Assembly (NCBI GenBank): GCA_025370845.1
Contig: JAMXFF010000004.1
Location: 1 to 64,000, forward strand
DNA length: 64,000 nt
DNA from: Laspinema palackyanum D2a
GTDB lineage: Bacteria; Cyanobacteriota; Cyanobacteriia; Cyanobacteriales; Laspinemataceae
Reading direction: 5' to 3'
The notes under the pieces were generated by a model, which did not search any database, was not told the DNA's origin, and saw nothing but the letters and a program-made list of their open reading frames with translations. Positions 35,249-44,296 of this stretch are shown here, one piece after another (position 1 is the first letter of the stretch; the number at the start of each line of letters is the position of its first letter). The position numbers were made by a program, and so were the translations under genes.

Positions 35249-37360
35249 ATGCGATCGCCTAATTACTCTAACCTAACCCCGACCTTACTGGCTGCTATCC
35301 TGCTCGTGATGACGCCTGCGGCAGTTTTAGCGCATCCTGGACATGGAAATGAGTTTGAAGGGGGTGGGGATGCCAGTCACGCACCCACGGGGGGAATTGA
35401 AGTTGATTCTCAAACCCTTGAACGCATGGGAATTATCGTTGAACCCGTGCAACAAGCGGTGATGGAAGCGGGAATCAAAGTCACGGGACAAATTGAAACA
35501 TTACCCAATGAAACCGTAGAGATAACTGCACCGATCGCCGGTAAAATTATTCAATTATTAGTGGAACCCGGAGATGCAGTTCAAGCGGGAGATGCTGTGG
35601 CAATTTTGTCAAGCCCAGAATTAGCAGATTTGCGGGTAGATGCGCTCCAAAATCAGGCAGAATCTGAATCTAATCTCAAGCAATCTGAGGCAAATTGGCA
35701 ATTAGCCCAACAAAATTATCAACGGCAAGTGACCATTGCTGATGCAGAAATTGCCCAAGCGGAACAGCAAGTGGCAACAGCTCAATCTCGCTATGAACGG
35801 GACCAGAATTTGGTGAATGAACGAGGGGTATTAACCGCCGCAGAAGAAGGGTATCGCCGCCAAGTGGAATTAGCGGAATCGGAAATTTCCGCAGCGCAGA
35901 AACAAGTCGAAATTGCTCAGTCTCGCTATGAACGCGATCGCCAGTTAGTGGAAGAAGGCGGATTGCTCTCTGTTGCCCGAGAAAACTATCAGCGTCAAAT
36001 GGAATTGGCCGAAGCAGAAATTTCTCAAGCAGAAACTGAATTAGTGGTTGCTCAGGAACGCTTTCAACGGGATCAGGAATTAGTCGAACAAGGGGCAATT
36101 CCGCGCCGTCAAATGCTGGATTCTGAAGCCCAGTTTGCAGCAGCAAAATCCGCCGTGAAACGCGCTCAAAGTCGGCTAGGGCAACTGCAAGCGGAATCCG
36201 AAGTCAAACGCGCCGAAATCGATTTACCGTTACGAGACTTGCGGGAATCAGAAGAATTATTAGCGCGATCGCAAACTGAATTAGCCCGCGCTCAAAGCCG
36301 ATTAGGACAACTGCAAGCGCAATCCGATGTGAAACGGGCTGAAGCGGATTTACCCTTACGAGATTTGCGAGAATCCGAAGATTTATTAGCTCAAGCCAAA
36401 GGGGAACTGACTCGGGCGAGAAGTCGCCAAGGGGTGATTGCAGCAGAAGCCGAATTAAAACGCGCTGATGCCGAATTACAAGCGGCAAAATCTCAGGTTA
36501 ACTTGAGCGATCGCACCTATCAAACTCGTTTAAAACAGTTAAATATTACGCCGGATGAACAGGGAACCGTGACGATAAATTCTCCGATTACTGGCGTAGT
36601 CGCCCACCGAGATATCACCCCGGGTCAATCGGTAGATGCAGCCGGAACGATTTTAATGAAAATTCAAAATCAGACGCGGGTGGGTGCCATCGCAAATTTG
36701 TATGAAAAAGATTTACAACAAGTCAAAATCGGACAAAAAGTCAATATCAGAGTAGCGAGTTCTCCCAATCGCATTTTTACCGGCAGAATTAATTATATTG
36801 CCCCCGATGTCCAAGGAGAAACCCGAGTGATTCCGGTGAGGGCAGAAGTAGATAATGTCGGGGGAGAATTAAAACCGGGGATGTTTGCGGAGTTAGAAAT
36901 TGCTACCGATAAAACCAGTGAAGGGGTGACCAGTATTCCCGAAAGTGCGATTGTAGAGGTTAATAATTTGCCGGTGGTATATGTCCAAAATGGGCAGCAA
37001 TTTCAGGCGGTTGAGGTGAAACTTGGACAACAATTTGGAGAGCGAATTGAGGTCAAGGGGGGATTATTTGCAGGCGATCGCATTGTTACCGAAGGGGCGA
37101 TGCAACTCTACGCCCAATCCCTCCGAGGTGGCAGTAATAGCAGCCCTGATCACCCCGAAGAAACCGAGGCAACCGAGGTGAATGCAACCGGGTTAATGCA
37201 GTGGGGATGGATACCTCTTGCAGGGGCGATCGCAGGAGTGGCATTTTGGTTAGGACGGCGCAGTAAACCGCTAAATAAATTAACCGCACCCTACCCGAAT
37301 TTTCCCTCAGAAGCAAGTGAATTTCCCGAAACAGCTATAGAGGTAATGCGTAAGTCTTAA
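35249..37360 (+). CDS. RND efflux periplasmic adaptor (CusB/CzcB-like), enlarged
   Basis: A 703-residue membrane-fusion protein. It starts with a signal peptide (residues about 13-29) and a His/Gly-rich segment (AHPGHGNEFEGGGDASHAP). A lipoyl-like half (VEITAPIAGKIIQLLVEPGD) precedes a coiled coil of about 300 residues built from tandem ~45-residue repeats, then the second lipoyl half (TINSPITGVVAHRDITPGQS) and beta-barrel. A C-terminal helix (WIPLAGAIAGVAFWLG) is an extra membrane anchor. It links the inner-membrane pump to the outer membrane. At about 700 residues it is clearly longer than the usual 400-500. The matching permease gene is separated from it by a foreign cassette. Confidence 0.85.
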   Translation: MRSPNYSNLTPTLLAAILLVMTPAAVLAHPGHGNEFEGGGDASHAPTGGIEVDSQTLERMGIIVEPVQQAVMEAGIKVTGQIETLPNETVEITAPIAGKIIQLLVEPGDAVQAGDAVAILSSPELADLRVDALQNQAESESNLKQSEANWQLAQQNYQRQVTIADAEIAQAEQQVATAQSRYERDQNLVNERGVLTAAEEGYRRQVELAESEISAAQKQVEIAQSRYERDRQLVEEGGLLSVARENYQRQMELAEAEISQAETELVVAQERFQRDQELVEQGAIPRRQMLDSEAQFAAAKSAVKRAQSRLGQLQAESEVKRAEIDLPLRDLRESEELLARSQTELARAQSRLGQLQAQSDVKRAEADLPLRDLRESEDLLAQAKGELTRARSRQGVIAAEAELKRADAELQAAKSQVNLSDRTYQTRLKQLNITPDEQGTVTINSPITGVVAHRDITPGQSVDAAGTILMKIQNQTRVGAIANLYEKDLQQVKIGQKVNIRVASSPNRIFTGRINYIAPDVQGETRVIPVRAEVDNVGGELKPGMFAELEIATDKTSEGVTSIPESAIVEVNNLPVVYVQNGQQFQAVEVKLGQQFGERIEVKGGLFAGDRIVTEGAMQLYAQSLRGGSNSSPDHPEETEATEVNATGLMQWGWIPLAGAIAGVAFWLGRRSKPLNKLTAPYPNFPSEASEFPETAIEVMRKS

Positions 37361-37539
37361 ATTGACTGGCTTTGAGCGCAGGCGGTCCTCCGTCTAGCTG
37401 GCTATTTCAGACAAAGCCCTATCGGTTCAATCTGCGAATAGGCCGCAATCCTAATCCTCTTGTTGTCTGTTCTCTTTCTTCCTAAGATTAGCTATAATAG
37501 AAAAAAGTTATCCTGAAATGATTTCCAGGAGCAAATATC

Positions 37540-37875
37540 ATGCAAACAAAAGCAAACTCAAATCGAATCATCGTTCATCGGCGAGTCATTCCGGGTTTGG
37601 ATGTTTTGACACCAACAGAGAGAGAAAATTTCTGGAATTCCGTTAACTTGCTCGAACAATTCTCCCCAGACTGTCCATTCCTATTTCCGGAACTTATCAA
37701 AAAAATTGACACTCATGAGCCACTTTATGTCCTCCGGGTCAATTCCAGCCTGCGCGCCACATTTAGAATAACTGAGAATAACCAGATTGAAATTATTGAC
37801 TTATTCCCGCAGGAAAGAATAGACAATTATGATTGGAAAAAGGCCAGTCTGGTTATAGAGCATGAAAAAATTTGA
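37540..37875 (+). CDS. Small protein of the Shedu-like cassette
   Basis: A 111-residue protein. The C-terminal half (EPLYVLRVNSSLRATFRITE, then NQIEIIDLFPQERIDNYDWK) has the pattern of alternating strands seen in RelE/ParE-like folds, but no catalytic motif is certain. It is the first gene of a two-gene unit: the next ATG lies within its last codons (14-base overlap), so they are translationally coupled. Upstream, a TATAAT hexamer at 37493-37498 may be its promoter. RBS: CCAGGAGCAAAT. Base composition is lower in GC than the neighbouring pump genes, which suggests transfer. Confidence 0.65.
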   Translation: MQTKANSNRIIVHRRVIPGLDVLTPTERENFWNSVNLLEQFSPDCPFLFPELIKKIDTHEPLYVLRVNSSLRATFRITENNQIEIIDLFPQERIDNYDWKKASLVIEHEKI

Positions 37876-38485
37876 AGAAATAGAATTTTCTCCTAGCCAA
37901 TGTGCGGTTCAATTGGGAGAATTCAAAAAATTACTCCAAAAGAAAAAAGACCTATCCGAACGGGATGACATTTTACCTTTTTTTAAAAGGCGAAAGGACT
38001 TGTCTGCATTACTCGGGAGTTTACATCCCAAAATATATAAATATGATAGACTTGCCTTTGAGTATAACCTTTTTGGCGATTTTGTTGTAGACTTAGCCAT
38101 TGGAGATTCCACGAGAAAATCCTACTGTTTTGTCGAATTTGAGAGCGCTAAAGACAATAGTATATTTGTTTCTAAAGCCGGAAAAACTACCCCAGAATGG
38201 TCTCCCACATTTGAACGAGGCTACAGCCAGATTGTCGATTGGTTTTGGAAGTTGAACGATATGGAAAGAACCGATGAGTTTGAAAACCGATTTAATGGCA
38301 GAAATATCAAATATGTAGGAGTGCTAGTTGTCGGCAGAAATGAATATTTAGAACCCAGAGAATTAAAAAGGCTGAAGTGGCGTCAGGAAAATACAAGAGT
38401 CAATTCTAAAGAAATCTACTGCCTTACGTTCGATGAACTCTATGAAGATTTATCGGTTCGGCTGAATACCTATCTGAGTATTTAG
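37862..38485 (+). CDS. Shedu-like nuclease domain protein (DUF4263/SduA-type)
   Basis: A 207-residue protein. The core reads FGDFVVDLAIGDSTRKSYCF, then VEFESAKDNSIF, EWSPTFERGYSQIVDWFWKL and, near the end, CLTFDELYEDL. This arrangement (acidic residue, then V-E-F-E, then the Ser-Gln-Ile-x-D-W stretch) is what I recall of DUF4263, the PD-(D/E)XK nuclease domain of the Shedu anti-phage protein SduA. The usual ExK is replaced here by ExE, so catalysis cannot be taken for granted. There is no additional N-terminal sensor domain. It is coupled to the small upstream gene. Confidence 0.7.
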   Translation: MKKFEEIEFSPSQCAVQLGEFKKLLQKKKDLSERDDILPFFKRRKDLSALLGSLHPKIYKYDRLAFEYNLFGDFVVDLAIGDSTRKSYCFVEFESAKDNSIFVSKAGKTTPEWSPTFERGYSQIVDWFWKLNDMERTDEFENRFNGRNIKYVGVLVVGRNEYLEPRELKRLKWRQENTRVNSKEIYCLTFDELYEDLSVRLNTYLSI

Positions 38486-38532
38486 TCAGTTCGGACAGGG
38501 TAAGCACTCCAAACGATACTCTTTATTTTTCA

Positions 38533-38838
38533 TCACATTAAAACCCCTAAATCATCGGGAAAGGGTCCTGTATATTCGATCGCCAGAGGTTTGTTTCGGA
38601 ATTCCAGGAGGCGATCCTCAATCTGATCACAATCCGGGGAATGCGCTAACAGTTCCCCGGTTTTTACCGATTGATCGGGATTGAGTTCCTTGTAGGCAAT
38701 CAACACCCACTCTTGGGGGTAACGGCGTTTAATCTCCTCCATACTTAACAGTTCCCCAATCCCCTCTGTTGTGGCATTCGTTGGGGACGAGGTATCCGGA
38801 TCACTGGTATGGACTGCTGCTTTTATGGGGTTTTCCAT
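38533..38838 (-). CDS. Hypothetical small protein
   Basis: A 101-residue protein with a disordered Ser/Thr-rich first third and a compact second part (MEEIKRRYPQEWVLIAYKEL and YTGPFPDDLGVLM at the C-terminus). This looks like a common cyanobacterial family of unknown function; I cannot name it. It is divergent from the RND permease gene, and the TTTCAT direct repeat lies 49 bases before its start. Confidence 0.6.
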   Translation of the reverse strand: MENPIKAAVHTSDPDTSSPTNATTEGIGELLSMEEIKRRYPQEWVLIAYKELNPDQSVKTGELLAHSPDCDQIEDRLLEFRNKPLAIEYTGPFPDDLGVLM

Positions 38839-38886
38839 TGTCGTTACTACTCCTGGTTGAGTTCTAATTTCCCTAGTTTAGCAAAA

Positions 38887-38903
38887 TTTCATCTGGATTT
38901 CAT
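38887..38903 (+). promoter_or_regulatory. Candidate response-regulator site 3 (TTTCAT-N5-TTTCAT)
   Basis: TTTCAT-CTGGA-TTTCAT, a perfect direct repeat 58 bases before the ATG of the RND permease gene. It could also serve the divergent gene at 38838. Confidence 0.75.
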
Positions 38904-38960
38904 CTTTTCGTGCGACCCTGAAATCACAGCTAAACTCTTAACTCCTACCCCTCCTAATCC

Positions 38961-41900
38961 ATGCTTGATGGTATTCTCAAATGGTCGATCGCCCAGCGGT
39001 GGCTAGTCGTGATTGGAGCGATAATTGTCACAATTTTGGGCATTCATACGATTTCCCAAATGCCCTTAGATGTGTTTCCAAACTTTGCGCCTCCTCAAGT
39101 AGAAATTCAAACCGAAGCCCCCGGATTAGCCCCGGAAGAGGTGGAATCTTTGGTCACCTATCCCATTGAAAGTGCCATTAATGGAACTCCCGGATTGGAA
39201 ACCGTGCGATCATCTTCTGGAGTCGGACTATCGGTGGTAAAAGTAATTTTTAAATGGGGGACGGATGAATATCAAGCGCGGCAATTAGTCACCGAACGAT
39301 TGCAGCAAGCATCCAGTCAATTACCTCAAGGGGTGGAAACGCCACAAATTTCTCCTATGTCTTCTCCAATTGGGACAATTATTCAATATGCCTTTACGGT
39401 GACGGGAGAGGGAGAAACGACCTTAATGGAGTTAAGACAATGGGTCGATCGCGATATTATTAATCGGTTGTTAGCTGTCCGAGGGGTGACTCAAGCCATT
39501 GCCTATGGCGGCGATGTTCGTCAATATCAGGTTTTAGCAGATCCAGTAAAATTACAGGCTTATAATATTTCTTTAACTGAAGTTAGAGAGGCAGCAGAAG
39601 CAGCGAATACTAATGCTGCCGGTGGGTTTTTACAAAGTCCAGACCGGGAATTAATTATCCGAGGAATTGGTCGAATTGAATCCATAGAAGATTTACAAAA
39701 ATCTGTGGTAACCTCTCGCAATGGGACACCAATTTTATTAGAAGATGTGGCAGCGGTAAAAATTGGGGCTGCCTTGAAACGGGGCGATGGGAGTGTGAAT
39801 GGACAATCTGCGGTGGTGGTGGTGGTGAATAAGCAACCCCTGGCGGATACTCCCACAGTAACGAAAGCAGTGGAGGCGGCGATCGCAGAACTACAGACGA
39901 GTTTACCCCCCGATGTCAAGGTAATGGTCACCTTTCGGCAATCGGACTTTATTGATGCTTCGATTGAAAATGTTCGCAATTCCCTCAGAGATGGAATTAT
40001 CATTGTTTCGATTATTTTGTTTCTGTTCTTAATGAATTGGCGCACTGCCATCATTACCCTCAGTGCTATTCCCTTATCCCTAATTATTGGCTTAATGGTG
40101 ATGAATCTCTTCGGTCAAGCCATTAATACTATGACCCTGGGAGGATTAGCAGTCGCCATTGGTTCGGTGGTAGATGACTCGATTGTAGATATGGAAAACT
40201 GCTACCGAGGATTACGAAAAAATCAAGCCGCAGGGAATCCCATTCCTCCGCTTCAAGTCGTTTATGATACCTCCGTAGAAGTCCGCGTGAGTGTGCTATT
40301 TTCTACGGTAATTATTGGAGTGATATTTGCTCCAATTTTTACATTAACCGGAGTAGAAGGTCGGATTTTTGCCCCGATGGGAGTGGCCTATCTTGTCTCA
40401 ATTTTTGCCTCTACGTTTGTGGCATTGACCCTATCTCCTGCCTTATGTGCCTTCTTATTAGCCTCTCAATCCTTACCGGAGGAAGAAACCTGGGTTTCAC
40501 GGGTTGCAGAACGGCTGTATCGGCCTTTATTGCGAATTTCAATTCAATGGCCCAGTTTGATTTTAGGGATAGCTACGGCTGCATTTATTGCCTCTTTGAT
40601 TGTGTTGCCCTCCTTGGGACGAGTGTTTTTACCGGAGTTTCAGGAACGCTCTTTAGTGAATGCAATGGTACTCTATCCCGGAGTGTCTTTAGAAATGACA
40701 AATCGGGCAGGGTTAGCGATGCAAGATGCCTTGAAAGATGACCCCCGTTTTAGTTGGGTACAGTTGCGATCGGGACGAGCACCGGGAGATTCTGATGCTG
40801 GGGGGGTAACTTTGGGACATTTGGATATTGAGTTGAGTGATGAGGGGATAGAAGATCGGGAAGGGGCGATCGCAAAATTACGGGAAGAATTCGACAAATT
40901 ACCGGGGGTTGCCCCCAGTATTGGCGGATTTATCTCTCACCGCATGGATGAAGTCCTCTCCGGGGTGAGAAGTGCGATCGCTGTCAAAGTGTTCGGTCCC
41001 GAACTGCCGGAACTCCGCATTCTGGGGGCGCAAGTCCGCGATATTATGCGCGATATTCCCGGGGTGGTAGACTTGCAACTCGAACCCCAAGTCCCCATCC
41101 GTCAGGTGCAAATTCACTTCGATCGCCCTGCTGCTGCCCGCTATGGATTAACCGTGGGTGACTTGTCAGACACTCTGGAAACTGCCCTGAATGGACGGGT
41201 GGTTTCCCAAGTCCTAGAACAACAACAATTGTTCGATTTGGTCGTCTGGTTAAAAGAAGACTTTCGCAATAATTTAGATACCATTCGCAACTTATTAGTT
41301 GATACACCTAATGGTACAAAAATTCCTCTCGCCCAAGTCGCCCGAATTGATTACGGCACGGGTCCTAATACCATTAACCGGGAAAATGTCTCCCGTTTAA
41401 TTGTGGTTTCGGCCAATGTTTCCGGGAGAGATTTAGGCAGTATCGTCGATGAAATTCGGGAAAAAGTTCGCGAATCGGTGCAACTTCCGGCGGGATATTT
41501 TATCCAATATGGGGGACAATTTGAATCGGAACAACGAGCGAGCCAAAATTTACTAATTTTTGGGTCATTAGCCTTGATTGTGATTGCTGTTTTAATGTAT
41601 TTTGCCGTTAAATCTCTAGCCAGTACGGTGATGATTATGCTCAATCTCCCCTTAGCGATTACTGGCGGAATTTTTTCCGTTGCCTTGGGGGGTGGCGTTC
41701 TCTCGGTGGCTTCGATGGTGGGATTTATTACCTTGTTTGGGGTTGCCACTCGCAATGGGCTGTTATTGGTGGATAATTATAATTCTAAACTGGCTGAAGG
41801 AATGCCGCTCAAATCGGTGATTTTTCAAGGTTCAATGGAACGGTTGACGGCGATTTTAATGACGGCTTTAACTTCGGCGTTAGGGATGTTACCCTTGGCG

Positions 41901-42104
41901 ATCGGAACTGGGGCCGGGAAGGAGATTTTACAACCCTTGGCGGTGGTTGTCTTGGGGGGATTATTTAGTTCGACAGCGTTAACCTTGTTGGTAATTCCGG
42001 CACTTTATTCTCAATTTGGCCGGAGGTTAAAGCCGAAACAAGTTTCTACAGAAAATAGGGAGGAACGGTTTGATGATGGAGTGAAACCCCTTACGGATTC
42101 TTAA
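38961..42104 (+). CDS. Heavy-metal-type RND efflux permease (CusA/CzcA-like)
   Basis: A 1047-residue inner-membrane pump with 12 expected helices and two large periplasmic loops. Family features include MLDGILKWSIAQRWLVVIGA at the start, APGLAPEEVESLVTYPIE, and in helix 4 GSVVDDSIVDMEN, the proton-relay segment. It should export metal cations (copper by context) using the proton gradient with the adaptor encoded at 35249. No outer-membrane channel gene is seen in the window. It is followed by a lipoprotein gene in the same transcript. Confidence 0.9.
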   Translation: MLDGILKWSIAQRWLVVIGAIIVTILGIHTISQMPLDVFPNFAPPQVEIQTEAPGLAPEEVESLVTYPIESAINGTPGLETVRSSSGVGLSVVKVIFKWGTDEYQARQLVTERLQQASSQLPQGVETPQISPMSSPIGTIIQYAFTVTGEGETTLMELRQWVDRDIINRLLAVRGVTQAIAYGGDVRQYQVLADPVKLQAYNISLTEVREAAEAANTNAAGGFLQSPDRELIIRGIGRIESIEDLQKSVVTSRNGTPILLEDVAAVKIGAALKRGDGSVNGQSAVVVVVNKQPLADTPTVTKAVEAAIAELQTSLPPDVKVMVTFRQSDFIDASIENVRNSLRDGIIIVSIILFLFLMNWRTAIITLSAIPLSLIIGLMVMNLFGQAINTMTLGGLAVAIGSVVDDSIVDMENCYRGLRKNQAAGNPIPPLQVVYDTSVEVRVSVLFSTVIIGVIFAPIFTLTGVEGRIFAPMGVAYLVSIFASTFVALTLSPALCAFLLASQSLPEEETWVSRVAERLYRPLLRISIQWPSLILGIATAAFIASLIVLPSLGRVFLPEFQERSLVNAMVLYPGVSLEMTNRAGLAMQDALKDDPRFSWVQLRSGRAPGDSDAGGVTLGHLDIELSDEGIEDREGAIAKLREEFDKLPGVAPSIGGFISHRMDEVLSGVRSAIAVKVFGPELPELRILGAQVRDIMRDIPGVVDLQLEPQVPIRQVQIHFDRPAAARYGLTVGDLSDTLETALNGRVVSQVLEQQQLFDLVVWLKEDFRNNLDTIRNLLVDTPNGTKIPLAQVARIDYGTGPNTINRENVSRLIVVSANVSGRDLGSIVDEIREKVRESVQLPAGYFIQYGGQFESEQRASQNLLIFGSLALIVIAVLMYFAVKSLASTVMIMLNLPLAITGGIFSVALGGGVLSVASMVGFITLFGVATRNGLLLVDNYNSKLAEGMPLKSVIFQGSMERLTAILMTALTSALGMLPLAIGTGAGKEILQPLAVVVLGGLFSSTALTLLVIPALYSQFGRRLKPKQVSTENREERFDDGVKPLTDS

Positions 42105-42147
42105 GATGTTGTCAAGAAGAGAATGTCATACTCAAGGAGAAATTAAA

Positions 42148-42630
42148 ATGTGGCGATCGCTCAAATTAGGCTCTGTTGCTGTTGTGAGTCTGGGATTAAT
42201 CGGATTAACGGCTTGTGGAACCGGAGAACCGGACTCGAATGTGCGGGAAAGTGCGACGGAAACTCCCACGGAAACCGCAGTAGCACCTACGGCAACGACT
42301 CCAGCGCAACAACCCACCCAAGGGGGACAGGTGATTGAAGTGGGTCCGTATCATTTAGAGTTAGTGGCGTTACCGGAACCCGGAGGAGTGCATTTAGATT
42401 TTTATCTGCAAAGGGGAGATACTCACGCAGCGATTCCCGGTGCAACGGTTAACGCCCAGGTGGAAACGCCGACTGGGGAACAAAAAACCCTAGAACTACC
42501 GTATGACGAACCGGGGGAACATTATGCCGCTTTTTTGCCTGCGGAAGTATCCGGGGAGTATAAGGTCGCAATTCTCACGGATATTCAGGGGGAAAAAGTT
42601 AATGGGCGGTTTACGTTCAATCGGGAATAG
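42148..42630 (+). CDS. Periplasmic lipoprotein of the metal-efflux operon
   Basis: About 160 residues from the ATG at 42148 (RBS AAGGAGA). It has a lipoprotein signal with lipobox LTAC, a Thr/Pro/Ala-rich linker and a beta-sandwich-like domain (GPYHLELVALPEPGGVHLDF, then VNAQVETPTGEQ and YAAFLPAEVSGEYKVAIL) that recalls YtkA/FixH-like domains. It sits 43 bases after the permease stop, so a role in periplasmic metal handling is likely but not shown by any clear metal motif. Confidence 0.7.
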   Translation: MWRSLKLGSVAVVSLGLIGLTACGTGEPDSNVRESATETPTETAVAPTATTPAQQPTQGGQVIEVGPYHLELVALPEPGGVHLDFYLQRGDTHAAIPGATVNAQVETPTGEQKTLELPYDEPGEHYAAFLPAEVSGEYKVAILTDIQGEKVNGRFTFNRE

Positions 42631-42669
42631 GGAGAATCCTCTTGTCATGACTCTGCCTCTGCTCTAGGA

Positions 42670-42704
42670 AATGTAGGGGCGATTCGCTTTCTCGCCCCTA
42701 CATT
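42670..42704. repeat. Palindromic repeat (GTAGGGGCGA family)
   Basis: Arms AATGTAGGGGCGA and TCGCCCCTACATT around a short loop. Related to the repeats at 6032, 46946 and 57697. Confidence 0.75.
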
Positions 42705-42730
42705 GAGTTAAAGGGTAAAGAAAGCCCATA

Positions 42731-42763
42731 AAAAAGCTCAGATATTGAATATCTGAGCTTTTT
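42731..42763. terminator. Bidirectional terminator
   Basis: 15-bp perfect arms AAAAAGCTCAGATAT/ATATCTGAGCTTTTT around the loop TGA, with A and T tracts at both edges. It ends the efflux operon (plus strand) and could also stop transcripts from the RRM gene (minus strand). Confidence 0.85.
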
Positions 42764-42915
42764 CGGGTTAAGCTATGAGACGAAAAGGTTTCGTCTTATG
42801 GGTTTCCAGAAAAAAACTCTCCGATGTTGACTAGAGGATCAGAGCACCGAAGGTTTCAGTGCTTGTACTCTTATCATTCGGGAGATTTCATCGTTTGGAG
42901 TTCCACTAATCTTGC

Positions 42916-43236
42916 TTAGTAGGCTTTCGAGAAGTTGTTGCGACGGCCACCGCGACCACCGCCGCCACCGCCGCCCCCAAAGGAGCCTCGGTCTTCACGG
43001 GGTTTGGCTTTGTTGACTTTCATATCGCGACCCATCCACTCAGCCCCATCCAGGGCTTCAATGGCAGCGGTTTCTTCAGTTTCAGTGGACATTTCCACAA
43101 AGGCAAAGCCGCGCACACGACCCGTTTCCCGGTCGGTGGGCAGATTCACGCGCTTAACAGAACCGTATTCTGCAAATACGGCACTCAGATCTTCTTGGGT
43201 AACTTCATAAGAAAGATTACCAACGTAAATAGACAT
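42916..43236 (-). CDS. RRM-type glycine-rich RNA-binding protein
   Basis: A 106-residue protein. A single RNA-recognition motif carries RNP2 (IYVGNL) and RNP1 (RGFAFVEM), followed by a short Gly/Arg-rich tail (GGGGGGGGRGGRRNNF). These cyanobacterial Rbp proteins bind RNA, and many are induced by cold. The hairpins around 42770-42880 may be in its 3' end. No adjacent rpsU gene is seen. Confidence 0.9.
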   Translation of the reverse strand: MSIYVGNLSYEVTQEDLSAVFAEYGSVKRVNLPTDRETGRVRGFAFVEMSTETEETAAIEALDGAEWMGRDMKVNKAKPREDRGSFGGGGGGGGRGGRRNNFSKAY

Positions 43237-44296
43237 GGACTAACTCCAAAATTCAACGGATGTAGAGGTCAAGTTTTCGGAGAGAAGCCTGTCCAGACGA
43301 AAGGGAGAAATACCTATCAATACTCGAAACAAACACTGCAACCGAATTTCAATCTCATCCATAAGAATAACACAGTTTTTTCAGTTTGGGTAAAGCCATC
43401 GGTAGTTTTTCCAAAAATGGGCTGAAACCCTTTACCCCAGGGATTTTCTGGAATTGAAATTCTCGGGCGATCGCCTCGTTTTGGGTACCAAATCTCGCCG
43501 CATCAATCCCTCACCCCTCAACATCCCACAAGAGTTCTGGAGTCATGTTGGGAACCTATTCCCCCAAAACCCTGACCCACTGGCGATGGAAAATCCTTGA
43601 ATGTTGACACCGCGACACCCCGGGTTCGACGATCCTTGTCACTCGGGAACGGTCCGATCGCCTCCCTAGAGAGTTGGGTCAATTCATGTCATGCTCCGCC
43701 TACAGTTCGGAAGATGTCGCCCACCTTGCCGAAGTCCTGAACCTCCAAACTGCCCCGAGCGTCGTTGAGCATTCCTGCTAGACAAGGTATCCAACTCCGG
43801 TGAACTTAATCACTTAACTGAAGACTCACCAAAACCCTCCCTCGGTGCAAATGTTTTTTGTTACCCATGTTTGTTCTATCTATATAGCCTAGGGGTAACA
43901 TCTAGGGAATCTATTCTGGAATGCATCTTCATAGGTATAAATCTATAGAAATGCATTGGGGACAAGAACACAGCGGTGCTTCTTTTTTTTAGGGCTACCA
44001 AATTTCTACCCTCCGCCCTTGACATCGCTCGCGCCTTTATGATTTTTTTCCTGAATCCCTCCCTAGGAGCCATCCGGGTTAACCCTTCATTTCCCGGACC
44101 GGGGGAGTGCAACTTTTTTGCAAAAAAACCACCGAAACCTCGATATAATCAAGAGGATAGCGGTAGGGGCAAGGGAGGCTTGAGATTCACAGACCCCTGA
44201 ATTGCTTCAGCAAATTTTTAAATTAAAGTTTTACCAACCACAGAAAAGTATGGTATCCTGGCTAACATCATCTTAAAAACGTCTCCCAAAAGAAAG
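43237..44296. other. Long intergenic region, possible gene relics
   Basis: About 1060 bases. 43240-43440 would be the leader of the RRM gene. At 43640-43785 one plus-strand frame reads LVTRERSDRLPRELGQFMSC followed by SSEDVAHLAEVLNLQTAPSV, which is protein-like but has stops on both sides, so it may be a relic. The rest contains short frames without support. Confidence 0.4.

Noticed and set aside
43876..44200. Overlapping frames before the TPR gene
   Set aside because: Short, opposite to each other, without ribosome binding sites or motif.
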